Origin: Bacteroidia bacterium
GTDB taxonomy: Bacteria > Bacteroidota > Bacteroidia > Flavobacteriales > Flavobacteriaceae
NCBI GenBank assembly: GCA_030431055.1
Contig: JAUIJA010000004.1
Span: 62,001-126,000 of the forward strand
Direction of reading: 5' to 3'
DNA length: 64,000 nucleotides
Positions within the stretch are counted from its first letter, which is position 1, and each line of letters starts with the position of its first letter. A program made the translations under genes and the position numbers. Shown piece by piece: positions 9,068 through 18,334 of this stretch. The notes under the pieces were generated by a model. That model was given only the letters and a program-made list of their open reading frames with translations, was not told where the DNA came from and searched no databases.

Positions 9068-10189
9068 ATGGATAAAATATATTTAGATAACGCGGCAACT
9101 ACGCCTTTACGTGAAGAAGTTATTCTTGAAATGACAAATGTAATGCGCGATTTCTACGGAAATCCGTCTTCTACGCATAGTTTTGGTCGTTCGGCTAAGA
9201 CATTGTTAGAACAATCACGAAAGTCGATTGCAAAGCTTTTAAATGCGCAAGCTTCTGAAATTATTTTCACTGGAAGCGCAACCGAAGGAACTAATCTTAT
9301 TTTACATAGCGCTGTTAAAGATTTAGGAATTAAGCGAATTATTACTTCTAAAATTGAACATCATGCGACTTTGCATACGGTGCAGCATTTACAAAAAGAT
9401 TTTGATATCGAAATAGCGTATGTTCCTGTACTTCAAGAAGGAAATCTAGATATTGAAAAATTAGCTGTTTTATTGCAAGAAGAAATCCCAACATTAGTTT
9501 CACTTATTCATGTGAATAACGAATCGGGTGAAATTTTGGATATTGAACGAGTAGGCCAGTTGTGCCGAGAAAATAACGCTTTATTTCATTGTGATACGGT
9601 ACAATCTATTGGAAAAGCCGAATTTGATTTAACTACTTTGTCAGTTGATTTTATAGTAGCAAGCGCACATAAATTTCACGGACCAAAAGGTGTTGGTTTT
9701 GCTTTTATTCGAAAAAGTAATGTTATCCAACCGATGATTTTTGGTGGTGAGCAAGAAAAAGGTCTACGTGCTGGTACAGAAGGCGTTCACCAAATTGTAG
9801 GTATGACAAAAGCCTTAGAATTGGCTTATCAAGATTTAGATGCTGATAGAAATTATATTTCAGATTTAAAAGATTATACGATTTCGAACTTAAAAGCAGT
9901 ATTTCCTGATGCGAAAATTATTGGCAAGAACACTTTTTACAATCTTATCAATGTGGTTTTACCTTTAGACGAACAAAAAGCGTCGATGTTGCTGTTTATG
10001 ATTGATATGAAAGGAATTGCCGTTTCTCGTGGAAGCGCTTGCCAAAGCGGAAGTGTAAAACCTTCTCATGTTTTAGCTGAGTTTTTACCTGTTGAAGACC
10101 AACAAAAGCCTAATCTTCGCATTTCGTTTAGTCATTATAATACTAAAGAAGAAATTGATTATTTGGTTGATGTTTTGAAAGGGGTTTAA
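9068..10189 (+). CDS. Cysteine desulfurase (NifS/IscS family)
   Basis: A 373-residue PLP enzyme that removes sulfur from L-cysteine for Fe-S cluster or thio-cofactor synthesis. Visible motifs are YLDNAATTPL at the N-terminus, GSATEGTNL, HVNNESGEI, the PLP lysine in SAHKFHGPKG (about residue 202), and the catalytic cysteine in SRGSACQSG (about residue 325). The length is normal for the family (IscS 404, NifS about 400). There is no scaffold gene nearby, so it is not part of an isc or suf operon, and its acceptor is unclear. It lies 2 bases behind the sugar transporter. Confidence 0.9.
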   Translation: MDKIYLDNAATTPLREEVILEMTNVMRDFYGNPSSTHSFGRSAKTLLEQSRKSIAKLLNAQASEIIFTGSATEGTNLILHSAVKDLGIKRIITSKIEHHATLHTVQHLQKDFDIEIAYVPVLQEGNLDIEKLAVLLQEEIPTLVSLIHVNNESGEILDIERVGQLCRENNALFHCDTVQSIGKAEFDLTTLSVDFIVASAHKFHGPKGVGFAFIRKSNVIQPMIFGGEQEKGLRAGTEGVHQIVGMTKALELAYQDLDADRNYISDLKDYTISNLKAVFPDAKIIGKNTFYNLINVVLPLDEQKASMLLFMIDMKGIAVSRGSACQSGSVKPSHVLAEFLPVEDQQKPNLRISFSHYNTKEEIDYLVDVLKGV

Positions 10190-10232
10190 AATTTAAGCTT
10201 TTATTGTTAATAAAGAACATAATAAAATTAAA

Positions 10233-10632
10233 ATGGATGTTATAAATCAACTTAAAAATGATTATGGTGATTTTGGTGATGCATTAATTGTAAATTTTGA
10301 ATATTTTTCGGGATTTAACTTTGAAAAAAAATCATACCAAGAGGAAGAAGTTTCAATTGCAATTAGTTGCTTTAATATTAATAAACCATTTGGACAATCT
10401 AATGAGTTAATTTTATTAAATGTTCCGATATTTCTTATTTGAATTTAAAAAAATATCATGGTATGATTTATCAAGCATTACTCGATAAGAAAGAAGATGA
10501 ATATATAATTGATTTTTTCCAGAATTAATTGGAAAAGAAGTTGGAGATGGTCTAACAAGTAAAGAAAATTACGATTCAATTTGTATTGTAAAATGTAAGC
10601 ATATTGAATTTAAACTTATTAATAAATTATAG
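10233..10632 (+). pseudogene. Broken small gene with two frameshifts
   Basis: The first frame begins MDVINQLKNDYGDFGDALIV and stops at 10440-10442. Reading continues in the -1 frame from about 10433 (ISYLNLKKYHGMIYQALLDK) to a stop at 10526. It then continues in a third frame from about 10513 (FFPELIGKEVGDGLTSKENY) to a TAG at 10630-10632. Joining them needs two one-base insertions, one of them in the T-run at 10513-10518, and gives about 132 residues. I do not recognise the family. The conserved-looking reading through three frames indicates a recently inactivated gene, or base-calling errors in homopolymers. Confidence 0.6.
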
Positions 10633-10670
10633 TCATTTATAAAGATGATTAATAGTAATAATAAATAAAT

Positions 10671-10717
10671 TGTCAATCTGAACTTGTTTCAGATTCCGAA
10701 ATAAATTCGGAATGACA
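10671..10717. repeat. TGTCA...TGACA interspersed palindromic repeat
   Basis: The element begins TGTCA and ends TGACA. It contains the two small hairpins CTGAACTTGTTTCAG and TTCCGAAATAAATTCGGAA. The same end motifs bound repeats at 22925, 30419 and 49568. It lies in a noncoding gap after the broken gene. Confidence 0.65.
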
Positions 10718-10726
10718 AAATTAAAA

Positions 10727-10762
10727 ACAAAAAAAGAGGCTTAAAAGCCTCTTTTTTTGTTT
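10727..10762. terminator. Intrinsic terminator
   Basis: A-run, GAGGCTT, short loop, AAGCCTC and T-run form a strong symmetrical hairpin immediately after the stop codon of the E1 gene (minus strand). It could also act on transcripts from the left. Confidence 0.8.
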
Positions 10763-13097
10763 TTAATATAAACTTGGATATTTTGTTGGATTAACTTCGT
10801 TCATAATAGCGTAAACCTTTTCAAAAATGTCTTCTACGCTTGGTTTTGAGAAGTAATCACCATCGGTTCCATATGCTGGTCGGTGTGCTTTAGAAGCTAA
10901 TGTTTGCGGTTCGCTATCTAAATGTTTATACGCTTTTTGGTTTTCTACAATTTCTTGTAAAATATAAGCACTTGCGCCACCAGGAACATCTTCATCAATC
11001 ACTAATAATCGATTGGTTTTCGCAACACTCTTCACAATATCATGATTAATATCAAAAGGTAAAAGCGATTGAATATCAATTACTTCTGCGCTAATGCCAA
11101 ATGATTCTAATTCATTTGCAGCTTGTTCTACTAAACGTAACGTAGAACCATAAGAAACTAACGTAATATCTGAACCTTCTTTTATGGTTTCAACCACTCC
11201 AATAGGTGTTTTGAATTCACCTAAATTTGTTGGCATTTTTTCTTTTAAACGGTAACCATTCAAACACTCAACAATTAATGCAGGTTCGTCAGCTTCTAAT
11301 AAAGTATTATAGAAACCAGCCGCTTTCGTCATATTTCTAGGAACTAAAACGTGAATTCCACGAATCGCATTAATAATCATTCCCATTGGCGAACCAGAGT
11401 GCCAAATTCCCTCTAAACGGTGTCCGCGTGTACGAATAATTAAAGGTGCTTTTTGTCTTCCTTGCGTTCTATATTGTAGCGTTGCTAAATCGTCGCTCAT
11501 AATTTGGATAGCGTACAATAAATAATCTAAATATTGAATTTCAGCAATAGGGCGTAAACCACGCATTGCCATTCCAATACCTTGACCAAGAATTGTTGCT
11601 TCACGAATTCCAGCATCAGCCACACGGAACTCGCCATATTTTTCTTGCATTCCTTCTAAACCTTGGTTTACGTCACCAATGTTTCCAGAATCTTCACCAA
11701 AAATTAAAGCTTCAGGATATTTAGAGAAAATAGCATCGAAATTATCACGAATTACCAAACGTGCATCAACTTCTTCAGCAGAATTATCATATTTTGGTTT
11801 TACTTCTTCAATTGAAGTAACACTTTTGTTTGATTCTGAAAATAAATGCGAACTGAATTTTGGTTGGATTTTAGCAAAATAACCTTCAATCCAAGTCGCT
11901 AATTGGTCTTTTCCACTTTCTTGAATAATTAAACGTAACACTTTACGCGCAGTTGTTAGTATATCTTTACGAATTGGCTCTTTTATTGAAGCTAAATCGT
12001 TTGCATGTTTTTCAATAAAAACTTTGTTAGGACTTCCAGCAGCAATTGAATTTAGTAAACCAACTAATTCTTGTTGTTCGGCTTTAATTGGAGTTGTAAA
12101 AGCTGCCCAAGCGGCTTTTTTACCATCTAAAACTTCCTTTTTAGAAGCTTTGTCAATTTCGTTTAATTCTTCTTCAGAAGCGATGTTGTTGGCAATCATC
12201 CATTCTTTCATTTTTGCCACACAATCAAACTCAGTTTCCCATTCTAAACGCTCTTTACTTTTGTAACGTTCATGACTTCCAGAAGTTGAATGTCCTTGAG
12301 GTTGCGTTAATTCTTGAACATGAATTAAAACTGGAATATGCTCCGTACGAGCAATACTTGAAGCTTTTTGATAGGTTTCAACCAATGCAGGATAATCCCA
12401 ACCTTTTACTCGAAGAATTTCGTAACCGTTAGTATCTTCATCACGTTGGAAACCTTTTAAAATTTCCGAAATATTTTCTTTTGTAGTTTGATGACGTGCG
12501 TGAACTGAAATTCCGTATTCGTCATCCCAAACGCTCATTACCATTGGTTCCCCAAGCTACTTCGTTTCCTTTATTTGAAAAATTAGTAAAACTTTCTAAA
12601 TTATCTACATTTCTGTAAATTTTTGAAGCTTGTGCCAAACCTAATAAACGAGGCATTTGCCCAGCAGTAGGAGAAATATCAGCACTTGAGTTTTTTTGTT
12701 CTGTTAAATTTTTCCAATTCCCATTTTCGTCTAAACTATGCGTAGCAAAGTGTCCGCCCATTTGACGTCCGGCACTCATTGGATCAAAATTCAAATCCGT
12801 GTGTCCATATAATCCAGCAAAAAATTGCTCGATATTCATAGCGCCAATGGCCATCATAAAGGTTTGATCACGATAATAACCAGAACGGAAATCTCCATTT
12901 TGAAAAGCTTTAGCCATGGCTAATTGCGGCACTTCTTTTCCATCTCCAAAAATCCCGAATTTAGCTTTCCCGGTTAGTACTTCTCTACGTCCAAGCAAAC
13001 TACATTCGCGACTAACAATCGCAATTTTGTAATCGTTGATTACTTCTTTTTTAAAGTCTTCAAAAGATAAAACCTCTTTTTGTGCTGTTTTACTCAT
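10763..13097 (-). pseudogene. Fused 2-oxoacid dehydrogenase E1 alpha/beta, internal deletion
   Basis: Thiamine-diphosphate-dependent E1 of a branched-chain-type 2-oxoacid dehydrogenase, with alpha and beta halves in one chain as usual in flavobacteria. The upstream part (13097-12522, 191 residues) ends NKGNEVAWGT and then an aberrant tail. The downstream part (12544-10763, 593 residues) begins MVMSVWDDEYG and holds the rest of alpha and all of the beta half (FGEDSGNIGDVNQGLEG, EGIWHSGSPMG, DEDVPGGASAYILQE). From memory of intact homologues, about 20-25 codons (a GN-STSEGLFFE-type segment) should separate them. That segment is the ThDP/Mg motif. The join falls at an ACC trinucleotide (about 12546-12548) and shifts the frame. 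As written, neither a full-length nor an active enzyme can be made. It has its own promoter and terminator. Confidence 0.8.
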
Positions 13098-13119
13098 AAT
13101 AAAAAGAATTGAATTGTTA

Positions 13120-13150
13120 CAAATGTAATCAAACAGTGTATAAATTACAA
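13120..13150 (-). promoter_or_regulatory. Promoter of the E1 gene
   Basis: On the minus strand TTG (13148-13150), 20 bases, then TACATTTG (13120-13127), a match to the Bacteroidota TTG-N17..23-TAnnTTTG promoter. The predicted start of transcription leaves a leader of about 15 bases before the ATG at 13097. Confidence 0.6.
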
Positions 13151-13274
13151 CTTGAAATTGTATTTTGACTTAAAAATTATCAATAATTCAACAGATTGAT
13201 TAGGAATTGTTTATCGAACTCACTAATTAGAGGTGTTTTATTGAATATTTATCAATTTTTTGAATAAAAAAACA

Positions 13275-16082
13275 TTAAAACCACCTTCTTGTAAATAAAG
13301 AAATTAGAGTTTGTGGAGATAAAGTTATTACAAAACGAATTCGTTGTCCGTAATTTGGTAAGTTTGGTTCAAAACCATTTGAAGAATACACAGGGAAAAA
13401 TAATTCGAAATAATCAGGAACTAAATTAAGATGTACACCAGAATCGTATACGAAATTCGCCTTAGAGTATTTATTTTTATAAACTCCAATATCGCCATAA
13501 ACTTGAATCCAATTCCAAACATTAAAAGCAGCGTTTGAAGTTACCATCCATTGATTTGCGTAGCGTGTATCGAAAATAGATTTAAAACCACCTTCAGCAT
13601 AAACGTATTGTTGGCTGTAAATTCCAGTAGATTCACTTCTACCTAATAAATTTTGACTAAACATATAATCTGTCGGTTTATCTAAACCAAAGCTGAAATA
13701 ATCGGAATTTGTACTTCTGTAAAAAAATGTTCCTGCAAAGAAACGCAAAGTTATTTGTCGGTTATTTTCAAATAATTTTCTGTAGTGTACTTCTGTGGAA
13801 ATTTTTCCAAAAGAATTTGCTACTTGAATGTTTGTTAAAAAACTATAATATTTAGTTCCTTCAGATTGAAAATTACCATACTGAGCATCAAAAACATTGT
13901 AATCTTCTGTATTTTGATCAAGCTGAACTAAATCTGTTCTTTCTCGGTTTATATATAATTGTTTTAATTGAACAAATTCTTTTTTATTAACACGATAATC
14001 AGAATCTCTAAAGTAAAATTGTACCGCTGGACTAAATTTAGTGTATTTTGCTTCAGGAGCGTAATGAAATTGGTTTCCGCTTGCGATATATTTTATTAAG
14101 TATAGTTTTCCTTCATCTCTAATATTTTGATTATAGACAACAGATGCTTTCCCAACGATTTGTTGCGTGTTTGGTGAATAAAAAGGAGTAGCGCTAAAAA
14201 GAAAAGGTTTTGTTAGAAGCGATTTATTATTGATGTTCATTCCTACTGCTAACCCGTCATATAAATTGTATTCAAATTCAGGAACGTAAAATACTTGATT
14301 GTAATACGGTTCTTCTAAATCTCTAAAGAAATTAAATTTAATAGGTCGGTTGTTAAAAAAGAAACCTTTTAATGATTTCCAGTTGTTGCGTAAGTTATAT
14401 TCTGGAATTTCGTTAAAATAATTTAGCGTTAATTTATCTGAGTTTTTTCGTTTAAATACTAAAGTTGTATCAGTTGCGATATTTTCAATCCATTCCTTAT
14501 GAACAATACTATCATTTTTTAATTGATAAAATGAGATAGGAACATTAGTTTTTGTATTGTTTTTAATGGTAACGGTAACAGTTTCTTTATTTTTCTTTAT
14601 TTTACCAAATTTAAAATCAATCAAATCTCTAGAATCTACCAAAGTTGTAAAAAACCAATCTATCTCTTTCTGACTATTCTTTTTCAGAATATATTCAAGT
14701 TCGTATTTGCTCGAAGTACATTCGCTATTCAATTCTAAAAACTCTTTTATGGAATTTTCTAGAATATTTTCACCTAGATAACTGTCTAAATATTTAAAAT
14801 TAAGTCCAGAACGATATTTTCCAGCGATTTTCTCATTAAACTTTACCAATCTATTTTTGGCATAACCAACAGGCTGATCTAAATTTTTTCTAGCCATTAA
14901 CATGTATAAATAGTTATATTGCTGATTAAAATCGAGATTAATGATATTGTATGATTTTAAAAGCTTCCATTTTGCCAAATTTCCTGCTAATTTCATATCA
15001 GGGTAATATTCATCAATATATTTCATCATTATAAAAACCTGAATTCCGTCATAAATCCAATTTTCACTTCTAGGATTTAGCTGAAGATTTGCTTTCAAGA
15101 ATTTATTCAAGTACGTTTTTAAGAATTTCATTTCGTACATGAATTCATTTGGATACGGATTTAAAAAAGCAGGTAACTGATTTAATCCATAAAAAGGTTG
15201 TTTGTTATAATCTTCTTGAGAAATTAAAATTTTTGAAGTTGAGCTTTTACCTAAATGTTCATTTACAAAGCGTGTTATTTTATCGATTACAATCGCTTGT
15301 TGATATTCTTCTAACCTTTTTGGATCTAAACTTGTTGATACTTCTACAAATTCGTTTCTAAAGTTTATAAATTCTTTAGTTTTTGAAATAACAATATCGG
15401 TTTCTAAACTGTTTTTCCCAGAAAGCAGATAATTAGTTGGAGTTACTTCTTCAATTTCAAAATTTGAAGCAATGCTGAAATTTTCAGGAATTTCAATTGA
15501 AATTGAATAATCAGACATAACATTAGTTTTATCTTCTAAGTTTTCATTACTATAACTAATAAAACCTCTATTTATATATTTACAAGGAGTTATAATCCAA
15601 TCTCTTAAAAATATTTTATCGTCATCTGTAAATCCAAAACGAGTAAACTTTTCATTTGGAATTTTAAGCACATAGTTTAAAGTCAATTGTTGTTCTTCAT
15701 AAGGAAGAATGGGTTTTTCTAATTCAACTTCGAGTAAATCGACTTTTTCATTTCGATTCCAGTTTAAATTAGCCGAAGATTCATCAGAAATTGAATAAAT
15801 TTTAGTAAAACCTCGGTCTTTTTCTTGTGCCAAATGAAAACTTCTAATGAATTCATCAGAAAAACGTTTAGCTAAAGCTGAATTTTTATCTGAAAAAGCA
15901 TTATTCCAATCAAAAAAAGTGATTGCTTGTAAAGTATCGGGCGAATTATTATAATACGTTAATTCATCTTGTACACGAATAAGTTTCTCTTGTATATCAA
16001 CAGAAACTTTCATGTTGTGCTTGTGTTGAGCTAAACTAACTGAACAAACAAGAAGTAATATTATATGGAATAAGTGTTTCAA
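13275..16082 (-). CDS. M1-like gluzincin protein with C-terminal barrel, catalytic motif absent
   Basis: A 935-residue exported protein (signal peptide ending SVSLAQ, about residue 19). The N-terminal third resembles the beta-sandwich and thermolysin-like domains of M1 aminopeptidases (YYNNSPDTL, LRDWIITPCKYINRGF, then RSENWIYDGIQVFIMMKYID, matching the ENWLxEGFA helix). The expected HExxH zinc motif upstream of that helix is replaced by YEMKFLKTYLNKF, so hydrolysis is doubtful. From about residue 600 the sequence turns into alternating strands ending in SLFTRRWF, typical of an outer-membrane beta-barrel with terminal Phe. Its function may be structural or in protein folding. Flavobacterial homologues are often annotated as metalloproteases. 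It is a single gene. Confidence 0.7.
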   Translation of the reverse strand: MKHLFHIILLLVCSVSLAQHKHNMKVSVDIQEKLIRVQDELTYYNNSPDTLQAITFFDWNNAFSDKNSALAKRFSDEFIRSFHLAQEKDRGFTKIYSISDESSANLNWNRNEKVDLLEVELEKPILPYEEQQLTLNYVLKIPNEKFTRFGFTDDDKIFLRDWIITPCKYINRGFISYSNENLEDKTNVMSDYSISIEIPENFSIASNFEIEEVTPTNYLLSGKNSLETDIVISKTKEFINFRNEFVEVSTSLDPKRLEEYQQAIVIDKITRFVNEHLGKSSTSKILISQEDYNKQPFYGLNQLPAFLNPYPNEFMYEMKFLKTYLNKFLKANLQLNPRSENWIYDGIQVFIMMKYIDEYYPDMKLAGNLAKWKLLKSYNIINLDFNQQYNYLYMLMARKNLDQPVGYAKNRLVKFNEKIAGKYRSGLNFKYLDSYLGENILENSIKEFLELNSECTSSKYELEYILKKNSQKEIDWFFTTLVDSRDLIDFKFGKIKKNKETVTVTIKNNTKTNVPISFYQLKNDSIVHKEWIENIATDTTLVFKRKNSDKLTLNYFNEIPEYNLRNNWKSLKGFFFNNRPIKFNFFRDLEEPYYNQVFYVPEFEYNLYDGLAVGMNINNKSLLTKPFLFSATPFYSPNTQQIVGKASVVYNQNIRDEGKLYLIKYIASGNQFHYAPEAKYTKFSPAVQFYFRDSDYRVNKKEFVQLKQLYINRERTDLVQLDQNTEDYNVFDAQYGNFQSEGTKYYSFLTNIQVANSFGKISTEVHYRKLFENNRQITLRFFAGTFFYRSTNSDYFSFGLDKPTDYMFSQNLLGRSESTGIYSQQYVYAEGGFKSIFDTRYANQWMVTSNAAFNVWNWIQVYGDIGVYKNKYSKANFVYDSGVHLNLVPDYFELFFPVYSSNGFEPNLPNYGQRIRFVITLSPQTLISLFTRRWF

Positions 16083-16255
16083 AAAAGCCTTTTTATTACG
16101 GATTACAAGTATAGCGAAAAAGTTGCGTATTCAATTCTTAATTTACTCTTAATTGTCATTATTTGGCTACAAAGACTGTTGAAATTTGTAAAAACAATAG
16201 TTTTTTATAACAAAACTTTATTTTTTTCCATAAATTTGAATCTTATTTATTTATT

Positions 16256-18265
16256 ATGCCTCAAAAATTACTTAAACTATTAACCTTATTATTTGCTACT
16301 TTTGGTTTTTCGCAAACAGTAGTTATCAATGAAGTAGATTCTGATACAGCTGGATTTGATGTCTTAGAATTTGTAGAATTAAAGTCCTTCGATGGTGGAG
16401 GAACAGCTTTACCCAATTATTCTTTAGATGGTTATGTGCTAGTCTTTTATAATGAAGGAACTCAATTGAGCTATTACGCTATAGACTTAGATGGTTATAC
16501 AACAGATATAAATGGAATTATTCATTTAGGAAATTCTGGAGTTTCTCCATCTCCTGCAGGAACTTTTCCTAATAGCACGATTCAAAATGGTCCAGATGTT
16601 ATTGCGCTTTATCTTGCTGATGGCAGTGATTTTCCAAATGACACGGCTCCAACAACGACTAATTTAGTTACATCACTTGCTTATGGAACAAATGATAGTG
16701 CTCCAACAAACTTAATGACAGCTCTTGGAACAACTTATTATGTAGATGAAGGTGATGGCTCTGGTAGTGCAGCTTCAGATTCTGTCCAAAGAAAAAATGA
16801 CGGAACTTATGAAACTAAAGCACCTACACCAGGAGCAAACAATGACGGAAGTGGAATTACTTTAAATTATATTACGGTATCAACATCTCAACCAGAATAT
16901 ACAGAAGGAGATAGTTTTAATATTGTTTTCACAACAAGTGAGCCTGTTCAAAATGAAACTTTAATAATGAATTTTTCATTAACTAACGGAAATTTCTCTG
17001 TTGGTGATTTTACTGGAGGTTTAACAGTTTCAATTCCTGTCGGACAAACTACAGGCCAAACAGGCATTACTTTATATGACGACAGTTCAGATGAAGGTGA
17101 TGAAGAAGCATTATTTCAGTTTTCAGCATTACCATCTGGTTATGTAGCTAATAACGATAATTTTATTATTCGTGTTTACGATATTAATTTCGCTACAGAT
17201 CCATGGGGAACACCTTTAAACCCAACATATGGTGATTGTACACCGCAAATTCCAGCTGGATATTATGATTCTTTAGAAGGATTGTCGGGTGCAGCTTTAG
17301 AACAAGCTATTCAAGATATTATTGCAAACCCTAGCGTAGTAAGATTACAAAGCTATGCAGATATGTGGGATATATTAAGAGATGCTGATAGAAATCCAGA
17401 AAATAACAATCAGGTTTGGACAATTTACAGAGAAGAACCAATAGCTAAATTAGACCAGCAAAATTCAAGTAGTGTTGTTGGAAAATGGAACAGAGAACAT
17501 ATTTTTTGTCAATCTCGCGGTGGTTTTGAAATTGCCGAAGATGATACTGCAGACGGTATTAACGTATGGAACACAACTGGACCAAACTCAACTGTTGATG
17601 GTGTTTCAGATGCACATCATATTAGATCTGCAAACGGACAAGAAAATTCTTCTCGTAATAATAAGAATTATGGAACTGTTGCTTCAGGTACTGTTTATAC
17701 TGGACCAACAGGAACTCAAGGTTCTTGGAGAGGCGATGTAGCACGAGCGTTATTTTATATGGCTGTTCGTTTTAATTATTTAGATGTAGTTAATGGAGAT
17801 CCAAGTGAATATCTTGTTGATGGTGTTACAGCATCAGGTGAAATTGGAGATTTGGCAACATTATTATCTTGGAATACTTCTGATCCTGCAGATGATTTTG
17901 AAATGAATCGAAATAATGTTATTTACGATTGGCAAATGAATCGTAATCCATTTATTGATTATCCAATGCTTGTGGATTATGTTTTTGGAGCAAATTATGG
18001 AGATACGTGGTCTTTTTCGCTTTCAAATGATAGTTTTACAGAAAATTCAATTAAAGTTTTTCCTAATCCAACAACAGATTATTTAATGATTAATGGATTA
18101 GAAGGAGATGCAAAAGTTGAAATTTATAACTTAACAGGACAACAAGTTTTCCAACAAGCTTTTGATTCGCAAGTGAGGTTAGATTTAGATTTAGCAAGCG
18201 GAATTTACTTAGTGAAAGTAAAACAGCAAACTAAAGAAGTTACAAAGAAAATTGTAGTGAGATAA
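16256..18265 (+). CDS. Secreted endonuclease I with lamin-tail-like N-domain and T9SS sorting tail
   Basis: A 669-residue extracellular nuclease. A signal peptide (LTLLFATFGFSQ) is followed by a lamin-tail-like domain (VVINEVDSDTAGFDVLEFVE), then a Calx-beta-like stretch (about residues 200-310). The endonuclease I (EndA/NucM) domain spans about residues 325-580 with WNREHIFCQSRGGF, DAHHIRSANGQENSSRNNKN and GSWRGDVARALFYMAVRFNY. The histidines in NREH and AHH are the expected active-site and metal residues. The last 80 residues form a type A sorting domain for the type IX secretion system (IKVFPNPTTDYL to GIYLVKVKQQ..VTKKIVVR). It would degrade external DNA or RNA for nutrition. It ends at a terminator. 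Confidence 0.9.
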   Translation: MPQKLLKLLTLLFATFGFSQTVVINEVDSDTAGFDVLEFVELKSFDGGGTALPNYSLDGYVLVFYNEGTQLSYYAIDLDGYTTDINGIIHLGNSGVSPSPAGTFPNSTIQNGPDVIALYLADGSDFPNDTAPTTTNLVTSLAYGTNDSAPTNLMTALGTTYYVDEGDGSGSAASDSVQRKNDGTYETKAPTPGANNDGSGITLNYITVSTSQPEYTEGDSFNIVFTTSEPVQNETLIMNFSLTNGNFSVGDFTGGLTVSIPVGQTTGQTGITLYDDSSDEGDEEALFQFSALPSGYVANNDNFIIRVYDINFATDPWGTPLNPTYGDCTPQIPAGYYDSLEGLSGAALEQAIQDIIANPSVVRLQSYADMWDILRDADRNPENNNQVWTIYREEPIAKLDQQNSSSVVGKWNREHIFCQSRGGFEIAEDDTADGINVWNTTGPNSTVDGVSDAHHIRSANGQENSSRNNKNYGTVASGTVYTGPTGTQGSWRGDVARALFYMAVRFNYLDVVNGDPSEYLVDGVTASGEIGDLATLLSWNTSDPADDFEMNRNNVIYDWQMNRNPFIDYPMLVDYVFGANYGDTWSFSLSNDSFTENSIKVFPNPTTDYLMINGLEGDAKVEIYNLTGQQVFQQAFDSQVRLDLDLASGIYLVKVKQQTKEVTKKIVVR

Positions 18266-18286
18266 CACCTCTAAATAATAATAAAT

Positions 18287-18317
18287 AAAAAAGCCGAGCA
18301 TTTGCTCGGCTTTTTTA
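18287..18317. terminator. Bidirectional intrinsic terminator
   Basis: GCCGAGCA (18293-18300) and TGCTCGGC (18303-18310) flanked by A and T runs, between the convergent endonuclease and LOG-family genes. Confidence 0.85.
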
Positions 18318-18334
18318 TTGTTAATCTTACACTC

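Noticed and set aside
12024..12432. Plus-strand open frames opposite the E1 gene
   Set aside because: They lie fully inside a strong coding region on the other strand and show no domain; they are shadows.
12522..12544. Two separate overlapping E1 alpha and beta genes
   Set aside because: The break is inside the alpha half, not at the alpha/beta boundary, and removes the ThDP motif. It is not a natural subunit border.
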